A stretch of DNA of 29,038 nucleotides from an uncultured Candidatus Saccharibacteria bacterium (lineage in GTDB: Bacteria; Patescibacteriota; Saccharimonadia; Saccharimonadales; Saccharimonadaceae), in the NCBI GenBank assembly GCA_937974295.1, contig CALBWN010000070.1, positions 1-29,038 on the forward strand, written 5' to 3'. Below are positions 7,065 through 15,209 of the stretch, one piece after another (the first letter of the stretch is position 1; every line of letters begins with the position of its first letter). The notes beneath the pieces were generated by a model. The model was not told the DNA's origin, did not search any database, and worked only from the letters and a program-made list of their open reading frames with translations. The position numbers were made by a program, and so were the translations under genes.

Positions 7065-7812
7065 AGCTTTCCCCCTTCATTTCGATATATTTCCCCACAT
7101 CCTGCGGCGAGTGTATACCGCGTATACTTGTTTCTTCGACTAATGCAACATATACCGTGGGGTTCTCATAATTAATAGATAGCGACGCACCAAGCTCTCG
7201 CAGCTTGACGATTATCTGGTATATCTGTGCGGCTACATCATTATGGACAATCCCACTCTTTATACGCACAGCGACATGTATATCTTTACCGAATTGCTGA
7301 AAGGAATCACGATACAATGGTATTTCTTTTCCTATCCTTTGGTTCACTGCAGGTATACTGTAGACTTCTATTGATGCGAGCGATGTGTCGGCACCAAATA
7401 CGTTTTTTATCATAGGATCAATATCCTTTTTGAGGTGTTTTGCCCATATCATATCGGGGTATCCATCCCAATAGTTATTACTGTATGGACTGTCCCCCGG
7501 AAAACCCTTCACCATAAACCGAATCGTGTGGTCACTTTTAGCGTACGCCTCAGCCTTAGCGACACCATCTACTCCAAGGCCAGTTCCCTCGATTCGATAA
7601 TTCTCTACTACAAATTCTTGGCCATACTTACGTTTGAGGTATGACTGCATATGTGATTGAGCAATATGATCATCAATAGTAGATTTTGTGTAGAATATAC
7701 CAAATATTACCAACATAATAACTGTTGGAATGATAATCATATAGAGAACACCACGAAAGAGGATGGTGTGGAAGCTTAGTTTGGTGTTATCGCTTGGTTT
7801 TTTCTTATGCAT
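7009..7812 (-). CDS. Island membrane protein, paralogue 1
   Basis: 267 residues from the ATG at 7812 (preceded by AGGGGGTGAGGG; an in-frame start at 7827 also exists). N-terminus 'TKLSFHTILFRGVLY', TM about 22-43, then 'YLKRKYGQEFVVENYRIEG', 'GLGVDGVAKAEAYAKSD', 'TIRFMVKG', and 'FGKDIHVAVRIKSG'. The last 18 residues ('YENRTMLGVKLIILIVHP') read over the lipase remnant, whose start codon lies at 7064. The original stop probably overlapped that ATG and was lost by a one-base indel. Own promoter at 7851-7859. Confidence 0.75.
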   Translation of the reverse strand: MHKKKPSDNTKLSFHTILFRGVLYMIIIPTVIMLVIFGIFYTKSTIDDHIAQSHMQSYLKRKYGQEFVVENYRIEGTGLGVDGVAKAEAYAKSDHTIRFMVKGFPGDSPYSNNYWDGYPDMIWAKHLKKDIDPMIKNVFGADTSLASIEVYSIPAVNQRIGKEIPLYRDSFQQFGKDIHVAVRIKSGIVHNDVAAQIYQIIVKLRELGASLSINYENPTVYVALVEETSIRGIHSPQDVGKYIEMKGESYENRTMLGVKLIILIVHP

Positions 7813-7850
7813 ATTTTCTACCCTCACCCCCTACTTTGTGCTCTGTGACT

Positions 7851-7859
7851 ATTCTAGCA
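7851..7859 (-). promoter_or_regulatory. Extended -10 promoter of paralogue 1
   Basis: Minus strand TGCTAGAAT (7859-7851), 38 bases before the ATG at 7812; sequence around it resembles the blocks upstream of paralogues 2 and 4 but is more diverged. Confidence 0.55.
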
Positions 7860-7941
7860 CGAATATAGAACTTCTGATTTTCCCTTTTATACGCTATATC
7901 TGTCTAGATACCACATCGATAAACAGTCTCCATCCTACTCC

Positions 7942-8007
7942 TCATTCCTTATCAATCACCTCAATCAACAGTTTGCTTTTTTCAATACCTGGTTTACTGT
8001 CCCGGAC
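7942..8007 (-). pseudogene. Possible C-terminal remnant of a further gene (lipase?)
   Basis: A minus-strand frame reads 'RDSKPGIEKSKLLIEVIDKE' and stops. It looks like a real protein C-terminus with no start. Its place, just before a membrane-gene promoter, equals that of the other lipase remnants, but the lipase C-terminus is absent from the other copies so no comparison is possible. The rest of 7860-8022 shows nothing. Confidence 0.25.
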
Positions 8008-8022
8008 TTATATCTCTTCATG

Positions 8023-8562
8023 TTACCATCTCCTCTCTAGCGCTATCCAACCTGCTGCTACGGATGCTGCCACAGATAGCTCATTGTTCATGAGCATAGT
8101 TCGTAGCTCATCAGTTGTTAGCTGTATTACTTCAATATCCTCATTATCGTCAAGATGTTGCCTGTGCTTTATAGTGACATTATCAGCAAAGACGATCGCT
8201 ATCTTGACACGGCTATTCGTAGGATCCTCAAAAAATGTAGGTCCCTCTACAAAGAGACTGGAGGTGCCTCCAGTCTCTTCATATAATTCCCTTTTTGCAG
8301 CAATTAAAGCAGATTCACCCGCATCGATCTTACCCGCAGGAAATTCTATAACACTTTGCTGCGCTCCGTGTTTATACTGACGCACCAGTAAAAATTTGCC
8401 TTCATGAGTGCGTGGAACGATCAAAACGGCGTTCATACCCTCTCGCACGTAATAATCATCGAGGACTTTGCCTGACGGGAGCCTTACGGTTTCAATATTG
8501 AGCTTGTACCACGGTGAGTCAACTAACTTCTTTTGACTTATAACGTTCCATTCTTGATTCAT
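8023..8562 (-). CDS. ADP-ribose pyrophosphatase-like Nudix hydrolase
   Basis: 179 residues from the ATG at 8562, chosen because a -10 lies six bases upstream; the longer ORF to 8685 is unlikely. The N-terminal part ('LVDSPWYKLNIETVRLPSG') forms the beta domain of the NudF/ADPRase group, and the Nudix box 'GKIDAGESALIAAKRELYEETG' type segment fits GX5EX7REUXEEXGU exactly, with 'FPAGKID' before it. These enzymes split ADP-ribose or related sugar nucleotides to AMP and sugar phosphate, a housecleaning role. It is monocistronic and divergent from tyrS. Confidence 0.85.
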   Translation of the reverse strand: MNQEWNVISQKKLVDSPWYKLNIETVRLPSGKVLDDYYVREGMNAVLIVPRTHEGKFLLVRQYKHGAQQSVIEFPAGKIDAGESALIAAKRELYEETGGTSSLFVEGPTFFEDPTNSRVKIAIVFADNVTIKHRQHLDDNEDIEVIQLTTDELRTMLMNNELSVAASVAAGWIALERRW

Positions 8563-8568
8563 AGTATG

Positions 8569-8574
8569 ATTGTA
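8569..8574 (-). promoter_or_regulatory. -10 element, leaderless start of the Nudix gene
   Basis: Minus strand TACAAT ends six bases before the ATG at 8562; no ribosome site. Confidence 0.55.
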
Positions 8575-8852
8575 GTGTATCTTCAGATCTAGCACTACCA
8601 TCAACTGTAGCATAAGTAGTATAAGCGATGTCATACATCTATGTATAAACAAGATATTTACACACTCGCAGTCACTACATATCATGCTCTTGTTAACTCC
8701 CTACTCAATCCATAGTATGGTTATACCTCCAAAAAGCGCAATGGAACTTTGTACTGCCTTTCAAGCTGTGATACGCCGTGCATCATAGGACTCCAGCGGC
8801 ACATAACAAGTGAGCTCAAGACGTGTTAGTTTTTATCTCTTCTCGTATGTAG
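8575..8852. other. Intergenic region between divergent Nudix and tyrS genes
   Basis: About 280 bases with no convincing ORF, tRNA, T-box or terminator. It holds the two divergent promoters at its ends. Nothing else recognised. Confidence 0.5.
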
Positions 8853-8858
8853 TAAAAT
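8853..8858 (+). promoter_or_regulatory. -10 element of tyrS, probably leaderless
   Basis: TAAAAT ends seven bases before the ATG at 8866, with a T-rich stretch at the -35 position and no Shine-Dalgarno. Confidence 0.5.
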
Positions 8859-8865
8859 ACTATAC

Positions 8866-10101
8866 ATGAATACTCAAGCGCACCACGTTATTACCGACGA
8901 ACACTTGATCGATGAAGCGCTATCTCGCTCAGTTGCCGAAATTCTTCCGAGCAAAGATAGTCTCAAAAAGGAGCTACAAAGTGGCCGCCGCCTCACATTC
9001 TATCTTGGTATTGACCCAACTGCGAACTATGTTCATCTTGGGCATTCAACAAATTATCTGATACTCGAACGGTTCCACGCTCTTGGCCACCGGATTATTG
9101 TGCTAATTGGCGACTTTACCGCGATGATCGGTGATCCGAGCGATAAAACTTCGATGCGTGTGCAGCTAACACGCGAACAAGTGCTGGAGAACCTGCAGAC
9201 ATTTAAGGCACAAATTGGCAAGATTCTAGACTTTAACGATATCGACAACCCGATAGAATTCCAGTTTAATTCGGAGTGGCTCTCCAAGCTAACATTTGAA
9301 GATTCTGTGGAGCTTGCCTCCAACTTTACCGTGCAGCAGATGCTAGAGCGCGATGCGTTCAAAAAGCGAGTCGCTGCCGAGAAGCCACTCTTCGTCCATG
9401 AGTTCTTCTATCCGCTGATGCAGGGCTACGATTCTGTGGCAATGGATGTTGATGTAGAGATTGGTGGCACCGACCAAACATTCAATATGCTGGCTGGCCG
9501 TACATTACTCAAGCGCTACAAGCAAAAAGAAAAGTTTGTCATGACAACCACACTGCTCGAAAACCCAGAAACCGGCGAAAAATTAATGAGCAAAAGCCTT
9601 GGCACCGGTGTGGGTCTCAATCTAAATGCCAAAGATATGTTCTTTAAAATCATGCAGCTGGCGGATGCGGGTATTTACCAGTGTTTTGTGGATTGTACGC
9701 GCCTGCCTATGAGTGAGATTGCTGTAATTAAAAATCGACTCAACGACGGAGAAAACCCACGCGATATCAAAAAGGGTCTTGCTCGAGAGATAGTGTCAAT
9801 GTACCACGGAGCGAGCGCCGCCGTTGATGCCGAGCAGCAATGGGTCTCTGAGGTGAGTCAGAAGAATCTTGCCAAGGATATTGACATCATTCAGGTAGAT
9901 GCCCATGAGTCAATTATCGATATCATTGTTCGACTTAGCATCACAAAAAGTCGCGGCGAGGCCAGACGGCTCATCAAGCAAAATGCCGTGAAGATCAATG
10001 ACTCCAAAATTTCCAGCGAAGATACACCACTTGCTAACGGTGACATTTTGCGTGTTGGTAAGAAACACACCCTCAAGGTAGTTTTACGCTCATATCAATA
10101 A
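8866..10101 (+). CDS. tyrS: Tyrosyl-tRNA synthetase
   Basis: 411 residues, normal for bacterial TyrRS. It charges tRNA-Tyr in the cytoplasm. Class I signatures: 'YLGIDPTANYVHLGHS' (47-61, HIGH variant HLGH) and 'LMSKSLG' (240-246, KMSKS). The tyrosine site region 'YPLMQGYDSVAMDVD' and 'EIGGTDQTFN' are present, and an S4 RNA-binding domain closes the protein ('SRGEARRLIKQNAVKIND', about 364-382). The ATG at 8866 lies directly after a promoter, so the mRNA is probably leaderless. Monocistronic. A weak hairpin GGTGT-TAT-ACACC at 10121-10133 follows but lacks a T tract; 10134-10266 shows nothing else. Confidence 0.97.
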   Translation: MNTQAHHVITDEHLIDEALSRSVAEILPSKDSLKKELQSGRRLTFYLGIDPTANYVHLGHSTNYLILERFHALGHRIIVLIGDFTAMIGDPSDKTSMRVQLTREQVLENLQTFKAQIGKILDFNDIDNPIEFQFNSEWLSKLTFEDSVELASNFTVQQMLERDAFKKRVAAEKPLFVHEFFYPLMQGYDSVAMDVDVEIGGTDQTFNMLAGRTLLKRYKQKEKFVMTTTLLENPETGEKLMSKSLGTGVGLNLNAKDMFFKIMQLADAGIYQCFVDCTRLPMSEIAVIKNRLNDGENPRDIKKGLAREIVSMYHGASAAVDAEQQWVSEVSQKNLAKDIDIIQVDAHESIIDIIVRLSITKSRGEARRLIKQNAVKINDSKISSEDTPLANGDILRVGKKHTLKVVLRSYQ

Positions 10102-10266
10102 TGCATTATTGCATAAAACTGGTGTTATACACCTGCTGTAGAAAAACATTCATCTGCTATCTTCTGGAGAATTACATGTGTTTGACGCATGTTAATGCGC
10201 TACTCTAAAATTAGACGCGTATAAGTACTTTCGTCGCAACCAACTCAGCATCCATCAACCAGTCAG

Positions 10267-11277
10267 CTACTCATAGCCCAGCATATCATACGCCGTAGCC
10301 GCCATATACGCCTGGAGCCGCCGCACTGCTTGAGCTGCCTCAGGAGCGGGCTGGGCGCTGCACACAGCATAATACCCTACTAGGCCAGCAAGCAGCGGCC
10401 GATTCAGCTCGGCCTGCCAGGCCTGCACATCGTAGCCGCGGCGCGCCATATCAAGCAAGAACTCGGTTGCACTCCACCGCTTTGGTACATAAGCCGCCCA
10501 CTGCCAATCGATCAGCTTCACTTTATCTTGAGCAGTATGGTAGGCAATCGTCTCACTCCGCACATCGCCATGACTCAACCGATCACACGGCTGATCGGCC
10601 ACCTGCTGAGCCAGCGCCGCAAGATCAGCTAAGCGCTCGGTATTATCAAGCACAGCGCAAAACTGCTCGTAGCGCTGGCGAATCACTGGCTTACTGGCTT
10701 GCTCAGCCCAGGAGCGGTACGTCTGCTGGAGCTCCTCACGCCGCGTCGCATCATCACGCAGTAGCATAAGCCCCTGGCACTGTACCACTCGGTCAAACGC
10801 CGTAGTATGAAGCGCACACGTCTCAGCTGCCAGCGCAGGCAGCTCGGTCTGCTCAAGCTGAGCAATCGCGCGCAGCACCGCCGCTATATAGCGCTGGCTA
10901 GCCGGCGTATCCGCTACATCAGGCGGCTGCCACTGCCAGCCATCCTTGGCAATATACGCCTGGCTAAGCATAATCACCCGCTCATCATCATACTGAACAA
11001 ACTCCGTCACCAGAGGCGAACCGGCCTGCTGCAGCGCCCGAATAACTGCATCATCTTTGCTCAGGGCCGCTGCCAGTGCAGCGTGGTTCGAAGCTTCTGG
11101 ATCAGCTTCCTTGACAAACACTGACTGCGTCTCAGCCAGTGCAACAGCTCGTCGACACCCGGTTGACGCGCCCTCAATCGGCACCACCCGCACCTGATCA
11201 CGTGCCACCTTACATCGCTGCGCTACCATCGCAAGCGCCGATGGGCTCAAAACCTGGGGAGACGACGACTGACTCAT
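10267..11277 (-). CDS. Aminoglycoside phosphotransferase-family kinase-like protein
   Basis: 336 residues from the ATG at 11277 (a promoter ends six bases before it, so the longer ORF to 11406 is not used). N-lobe with 'VFVKEA' (53-58) supplying the ATP-binding Lys; catalytic loop 'LSHGDVRSETI' (234-244) and metal-binding 'LIDWQWA' (255-261), as in APH/choline-kinase fold proteins. The Asn usually found five residues after the loop Asp is Thr here, which may weaken Mg binding. The family phosphorylates small hydroxyl substrates (amino sugars, choline, antibiotics); the substrate cannot be inferred. Monocistronic. Confidence 0.75.
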   Translation of the reverse strand: MSQSSSPQVLSPSALAMVAQRCKVARDQVRVVPIEGASTGCRRAVALAETQSVFVKEADPEASNHAALAAALSKDDAVIRALQQAGSPLVTEFVQYDDERVIMLSQAYIAKDGWQWQPPDVADTPASQRYIAAVLRAIAQLEQTELPALAAETCALHTTAFDRVVQCQGLMLLRDDATRREELQQTYRSWAEQASKPVIRQRYEQFCAVLDNTERLADLAALAQQVADQPCDRLSHGDVRSETIAYHTAQDKVKLIDWQWAAYVPKRWSATEFLLDMARRGYDVQAWQAELNRPLLAGLVGYYAVCSAQPAPEAAQAVRRLQAYMAATAYDMLGYE

Positions 11278-11283
11278 ACCTCT

Positions 11284-11292
11284 AGTATAGCA
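11284..11292 (-). promoter_or_regulatory. Extended -10 promoter, leaderless start of the kinase-like gene
   Basis: Minus strand TGCTATACT ends six bases before ATG 11277; same sequence and spacing as at 2421-2436. Confidence 0.65.
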
Positions 11293-11360
11293 AAGGTGAG
11301 ATAAATCGCCATACCGACCAAGACGTGGCCCATCTCTCACGCTCCGCCTCCCCGCAAGCA

Positions 11361-11391
11361 AAAAATGCAAAAACCCGCCATGCAAGCGGGT
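11361..11391 (-). terminator. Rho-independent terminator of the ABC/PadR/PspC operon
   Basis: Minus-strand ACCCGC, seven-base loop, GCGGGT, then TTTTTGCATTTTTT. Thirty bases after the stop of the PspC gene. Confidence 0.85.
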
Positions 11392-11420
11392 CTTTGACGT
11401 TGACACTAGCTACCCCTAGC

Positions 11421-12707
11421 CTATGGCCGATCGGTCACCATGTCAGGGCGATGGTCCACCTCCATCGTCTGCGGCGATGGCCCATAGACCCGGACGCTCG
11501 CATAGTCCTTGGGTGAGTAAGTACACGTCGAGAAAAAGTCGTGCCGGTCGCGGCAAGCATCGTGCTGCACCATCACAATAGCCCGGCTGCCTTCCTTAGT
11601 AATTTTTGTTGTTGGTTCTTTGACACCCTTCATCTGCAGGTAATCTATCTCAACACGCGGCTTTTCAGCGTAGCCCCCATAGCTTACCCTGGCGGTGCCA
11701 TCAACCCGCACCGTAGTGGCATCGGCTACGTCAACTACCTTGGTGCGCTGCACGTCGCGCATTTGGCGCTCGAGGCTCATCCCCGCATTCATGCCACCAA
11801 CCGCTAGGCCAGAGATAGCAACTGCCCCAACGAGGAGCATCGCCAGCATCGCAATGCCAACTGGCCGCTTCAGCCGCCAGGCAAAGATACTCCATGCACC
11901 GAGTGAGAGCAAAGCAGTCAGCGCCACGCCGCCGAGCACTGCACAGCCATACGCCAACCACAGCCAGCTCTGCGCAGCAAAGTCGCCCATGTTTGAGACC
12001 ATGGTAGCGCTCATTATGCCACCGACCATCAGCGCGACGAGTGCGCCCAGCGCCATCATCAAGACCCCACAGCCAATCATAATGCGCAGGACTTTCGCAG
12101 CAGTCTGGGCCGCTTGGCTACCGCCGGCAGGCTCGGCCGCGGCTTTTTTTAAGCTATCAAACGTCACTGGCTTACCTGCCATGCGCAGCTTATCCGACGC
12201 AGTCACTGCTGGTGGAATAGAAAGCCACATCACGATATAGATCAGCAGCGCCGTCCCAAACGTCATAAAAGGTGAGACGATCGCCAGCAGACGGATCCAC
12301 AGCGGGCTAATTCCAAAGTATGCCGCTACCCCAGCACACACCCCACCGATCAACGCATGATCTGTATCGCGCATCAGCTGCTTGGGTGCCCCGTCCGCGA
12401 GAGCTGCCTCAGCTGCATCTCGCAGCGCAGCATCGTCATCTCCTGCCTCGGCTTCACTGGCAAACTCCCGAGGTTCGCCCATCTGACCGCGCAGTGCTGT
12501 GACATCCTCAGTAGTCACCACACCATCGCGCGTCACACCGCGCTCGGCCAGCAGCTCGACCATCCGCGCTTCGATCTCGCGCATTGCTTCTGGCTCGGCA
12601 TGCATCCGCTGCTGAATCGACGCCAGATACTCTCCCAGCGCGTGCTTCGCCTCAACCTCAACACGAAACGGTGTCTTGGCAAGGTGGATATTGGTAATTT
12701 CCTTCAT
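11421..12707 (-). CDS. PspC-domain multi-pass membrane protein
   Basis: 428 residues. N-terminal about 85 residues ('IHLAKTPFRVEVEAKHAL', 'EIEARMVELLAERG', 'LRGQMGEPREF') form the helical domain found before PspC in Bacteroidota-type proteins. PspC domain at about 110-165 ('HALIGGVCAGVAAYFGIS', then 'IVMWLSIPP'). Three more hydrophobic segments follow at about 206-231, 245-274 and 280-302, then an external C-terminal domain with beta-type repeats ('DATTVRVDGTARVSYGGY') and two or three Cys. PspC proteins sense or answer envelope stress. Start ATG preceded by AAGGAGG. Last gene of the operon with PadR and the MacB-like transporter, so probably part of the same envelope-stress response. Confidence 0.85.
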   Translation of the reverse strand: MKEITNIHLAKTPFRVEVEAKHALGEYLASIQQRMHAEPEAMREIEARMVELLAERGVTRDGVVTTEDVTALRGQMGEPREFASEAEAGDDDAALRDAAEAALADGAPKQLMRDTDHALIGGVCAGVAAYFGISPLWIRLLAIVSPFMTFGTALLIYIVMWLSIPPAVTASDKLRMAGKPVTFDSLKKAAAEPAGGSQAAQTAAKVLRIMIGCGVLMMALGALVALMVGGIMSATMVSNMGDFAAQSWLWLAYGCAVLGGVALTALLSLGAWSIFAWRLKRPVGIAMLAMLLVGAVAISGLAVGGMNAGMSLERQMRDVQRTKVVDVADATTVRVDGTARVSYGGYAEKPRVEIDYLQMKGVKEPTTKITKEGSRAIVMVQHDACRDRHDFFSTCTYSPKDYASVRVYGPSPQTMEVDHRPDMVTDRP

Positions 12708-12719
12708 GACATGTCCTCC

Positions 12720-13049
12720 TTACAACTTCTCTATTGTACTACTTAGTGCCGCAATATTGTGTTTGAGCTGCTTGGTTACCTCTGCGCCAAATGGTGTGGC
12801 CGTATAGTATTTGCGTGGTGGCCCTTGCTCACTTTCTTTCCATTCGTGTTGCAAGAGCCCGTCCTTTTGCAAGCGACTCAATAATGGGTAGATCGTTCCC
12901 TCCACCACCATCAGGTCAGCCTGACGGAGCTGCTGGATGATCTCGCTGGTATAGCGTGGCTCCTTGGCACACACCACCAGCACGCAGTACGATAAGAAGC
13001 CTTTGCGCAGCTGCGTCGTCAGCGCCTCGGCATAGTCAGTTGCATTCAT
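12720..13049 (-). CDS. PadR-family transcriptional regulator
   Basis: 109 residues. Winged helix with the PadR signature: 'GFLSYCVLVVC', 'YTSEIIQQLRQADLMVVEGTIYPLLSRLQKDGLL', 'PPRKYYTATPFGAE'. Short C-terminal helix as in PadR subfamily 2. Start overlaps the ATPase stop (TGATG). It lies inside the transporter operon, so it most likely represses its own operon and is relieved by an envelope-active compound, as for other PadR/ABC pairs. Confidence 0.92.
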   Translation of the reverse strand: MNATDYAEALTTQLRKGFLSYCVLVVCAKEPRYTSEIIQQLRQADLMVVEGTIYPLLSRLQKDGLLQHEWKESEQGPPRKYYTATPFGAEVTKQLKHNIAALSSTIEKL

Positions 13050-13735
13050 CAGTGCCCCCCTGGGATGTTATGGCGTGTGACACGCCCGTCTTTGATTACT
13101 ACTTGGTAGTCACATTGCTTGGCCAGATCCGCATCGTGCGTCACAATAATCAGCGTTGTGCCGTGCTCGCGTTGCTGGCGAAACAATAACTCCTCAATCT
13201 GAGTACCCGTCTCGCTATCCAGGTTGCCGGTTGGCTCGTCGGCAAACAGAATCTTTGGCTCACCGACAATCGCTCGGGCAATCGCCAGGCGCTGCTTTTG
13301 CCCACCGGATAGATCCTTGGCCTTGTTGTTCTTTTTGCTGGCCAGACCGACCGCCTCCAGCGCTTGGTTCACCTTAGCGCTGCGCTGCGCCCGCGGCACA
13401 CCAGCGATCTCGAGTGGCAGCATCACATTGCTCACCACGCTGTCGTTGCCCTCCACAAAGAAACTCTGGAAAATGAAGCTAATCGTCCGTGCCCGAAAGG
13501 CATCAATCTGCCGCGGCTTCATCTGCAGGATATCTCGCCCGCCGATCACCACTTGCCCCGTTTGCGGCCGGTCCAGGCCAGAGATAGCGTGCATCAGGGT
13601 GGATTTACCCGAGCCAGATTTACCGAGGATGGCGACGCTGGCGCCCCCAGGGATGGTCAGGTTAATGTCATTGAGCGCCGTAAATTGGTTGTGCTTTTTG
13701 CCATAGGTTTTGGTAATATGCCGTAGTTCAATCAT
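13049..13735 (-). CDS. ABC transporter ATPase, MacB/LolD type
   Basis: 228 residues. Walker A 'GKSGSGKST' (38-46), Q-loop 'FIFQSF', signature 'LSGGQKQR', Walker B 'ILFADEPTGNLDSE', H-loop 'IVTHDADLA'. The 'EPTGNLD' form marks the MacB/LolD/FtsE class, which works with FtsX-type permeases as mechanotransmission pumps rather than by carrying substrate through the membrane. Here the partner is the permease gene just upstream. AAGGAGA precedes the start. Confidence 0.95.
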   Translation of the reverse strand: MIELRHITKTYGKKHNQFTALNDINLTIPGGASVAILGKSGSGKSTLMHAISGLDRPQTGQVVIGGRDILQMKPRQIDAFRARTISFIFQSFFVEGNDSVVSNVMLPLEIAGVPRAQRSAKVNQALEAVGLASKKNNKAKDLSGGQKQRLAIARAIVGEPKILFADEPTGNLDSETGTQIEELLFRQQREHGTTLIIVTHDADLAKQCDYQVVIKDGRVTRHNIPGGH

Positions 13736-13750
13736 GTCCTTCTCCTTATT

Positions 13751-15025
13751 CTATTCTGTCCTTAGTGCCTCGATTGGGTCAAGCTTGGTTGCTTTGCGGC
13801 TCGGTAAGTAGCTGGCAATAATGCCGAGGATGGCCAGTAGTGCCACGAGGGCAACCATCTGCCAGGCTTCGGGTAGAAGCAGCTGCATACCCTCCTCAAA
13901 CTTGAGCTTCTCAACGATCCAGGGGTTGAGCAAGCTCAGTAGGCTAGCCCCGCCCGCACCAATCGCACCACCGATGACACCGATCAGGGCAGCCTCGTAG
14001 CGGAAGAGCTTACCAACATCGCGGCTACGCATCCCCAGCGCCTTCATCAGGCCAATCTGCTGCGTCCGCTCCAGCACCGAGATGTACATAGTGTTAATAA
14101 TCCCAAACATACTGGCCAGCAAGGCAAGGGCACCAAAGGCGAGCAGAGCATATTGCGCCCCATTGATAAGACTGAGCATACCTTCCTTTGCTTCAGTAAA
14201 GGTCTGAGCTTGGTAGGTACCACCACCGAGCTTCACGACGGCGTCTTTCACAGCAGCAGCATGATCATCGCTGTCTGCCCGTATCACGACGCTTGGGTAC
14301 TGGTTAGCTGCGCCGGGAGCTTTGGTCTTTTGGTTGATAAGCAGTGCATCATCAGTTGCAATCGTCACACCAGGCTGGTAGCCAATTGAGGCCATACCGG
14401 CTGTTTCGACCGCCACAATAGTCAGCTGGGCATCATGCGTCCCGCCCGGCCCCTGAGCATGGAGCGTCACCGTCTTGCCGACCGCATCCTGGGCCGAGTC
14501 AAAGCCAAAGTCAGCCAGATATTCCTTGGCAAGGATGGCTTGGCCAGGCACAAGGTCTGTACCATCATCAGTCTTCGTCAACTCACCGGCCACAATTTTC
14601 GATGTTTTACCCTCGTTCTTGACGTTAATGGAGGCAATCAACCGCTTGTGGTTGGCTGGACTCTCTACATAGCGCACCACTTGGGTCACATTCGCATACG
14701 GCCGCACCGTCTTGACGTGATCCAGTTTGCTGAGCTTGGCGACATCATCATCGCTCAGCACGAGGGTGCCGCTCTCATTCACCGCCTTATTTTTGCCATA
14801 TTCAGGTAATTTCTTTTCGTCACGGGCGTGCGTCACATACACCGTCGAGGCACTACCGGCACTATCAATCACCGAGGTCAAGAAAGCCCGGCCGCCATTG
14901 CCCAGCATCAGCGCCAAACCAATTGTAAATGCTCCCACTGACATCGCCAGTGCTGTTAGTGCTGTGCGAGCCTTGGCTTGGCGTAGGTTCCGCCCTGCTC
15001 GCTTGATTATATCGATTCTCCTCAT
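13751..15025 (-). CDS. ABC transporter permease, MacB/FtsX type
   Basis: 424 residues. TM1 at about 20-42, a large external domain (about 45-275, MacB periplasmic core type), and three TMs at about 285-312, 338-370 and 385-412, with 'INTMYISVLERTQQIGLMKALGMR' characteristic of the FtsX domain (split here as 'TMYISVLERTQQIGLMKA'). It ends 'LPSRKATKLDPIEALRTE', the usual FtsX C-terminal coupling motif. First gene of the operon; AAGGAG before the start. Likely exports or extracts an antimicrobial peptide or lipid-linked substrate. Confidence 0.92.
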   Translation of the reverse strand: MRRIDIIKRAGRNLRQAKARTALTALAMSVGAFTIGLALMLGNGGRAFLTSVIDSAGSASTVYVTHARDEKKLPEYGKNKAVNESGTLVLSDDDVAKLSKLDHVKTVRPYANVTQVVRYVESPANHKRLIASINVKNEGKTSKIVAGELTKTDDGTDLVPGQAILAKEYLADFGFDSAQDAVGKTVTLHAQGPGGTHDAQLTIVAVETAGMASIGYQPGVTIATDDALLINQKTKAPGAANQYPSVVIRADSDDHAAAVKDAVVKLGGGTYQAQTFTEAKEGMLSLINGAQYALLAFGALALLASMFGIINTMYISVLERTQQIGLMKALGMRSRDVGKLFRYEAALIGVIGGAIGAGGASLLSLLNPWIVEKLKFEEGMQLLLPEAWQMVALVALLAILGIIASYLPSRKATKLDPIEALRTE

Positions 15026-15064
15026 TCGATACTCCTTACTATATTATTGTTATTGCCTGGTACT

Positions 15065-15093
15065 ATGCTATACAAGGTATATTGAAATGTCAA
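15065..15093 (-). promoter_or_regulatory. Promoter of the ABC/PadR/PspC operon
   Basis: Minus strand perfect -35 TTGACA (15093-15088), then TATAGC at 15 bases or TAGCAT at 17 bases. 5' leader about 35 bases. A GGTATACC palindrome lies 24 bases upstream and might be a PadR site, but the case is weak. Confidence 0.5.
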
Positions 15094-15148
15094 GTAATTT
15101 GAGAAATAAAGTACTGGGTATACCATACTCACCACAGAACAATGCCAT

Positions 15149-15186
15149 CAAAAATAGACACCAGCGCCCTTTGCACCAGTGTCTAT
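15149..15186 (-). terminator. Rho-independent terminator of the arc operon
   Basis: Minus-strand ATAGACAC (15186-15179) pairs with GTGTCTAT (15161-15154), with further wobble pairs inside, then TTTTTG. It lies 23 bases after the arcC stop. Confidence 0.85.
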
Positions 15187-15209
15187 CTACTTCTTTCTTC
15201 GCGAATATC

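Noticed and set aside
10121..10133. GGTGT-TAT-ACACC hairpin after tyrS
   Set aside because: Stem of only five pairs and no T tract; not a credible terminator.
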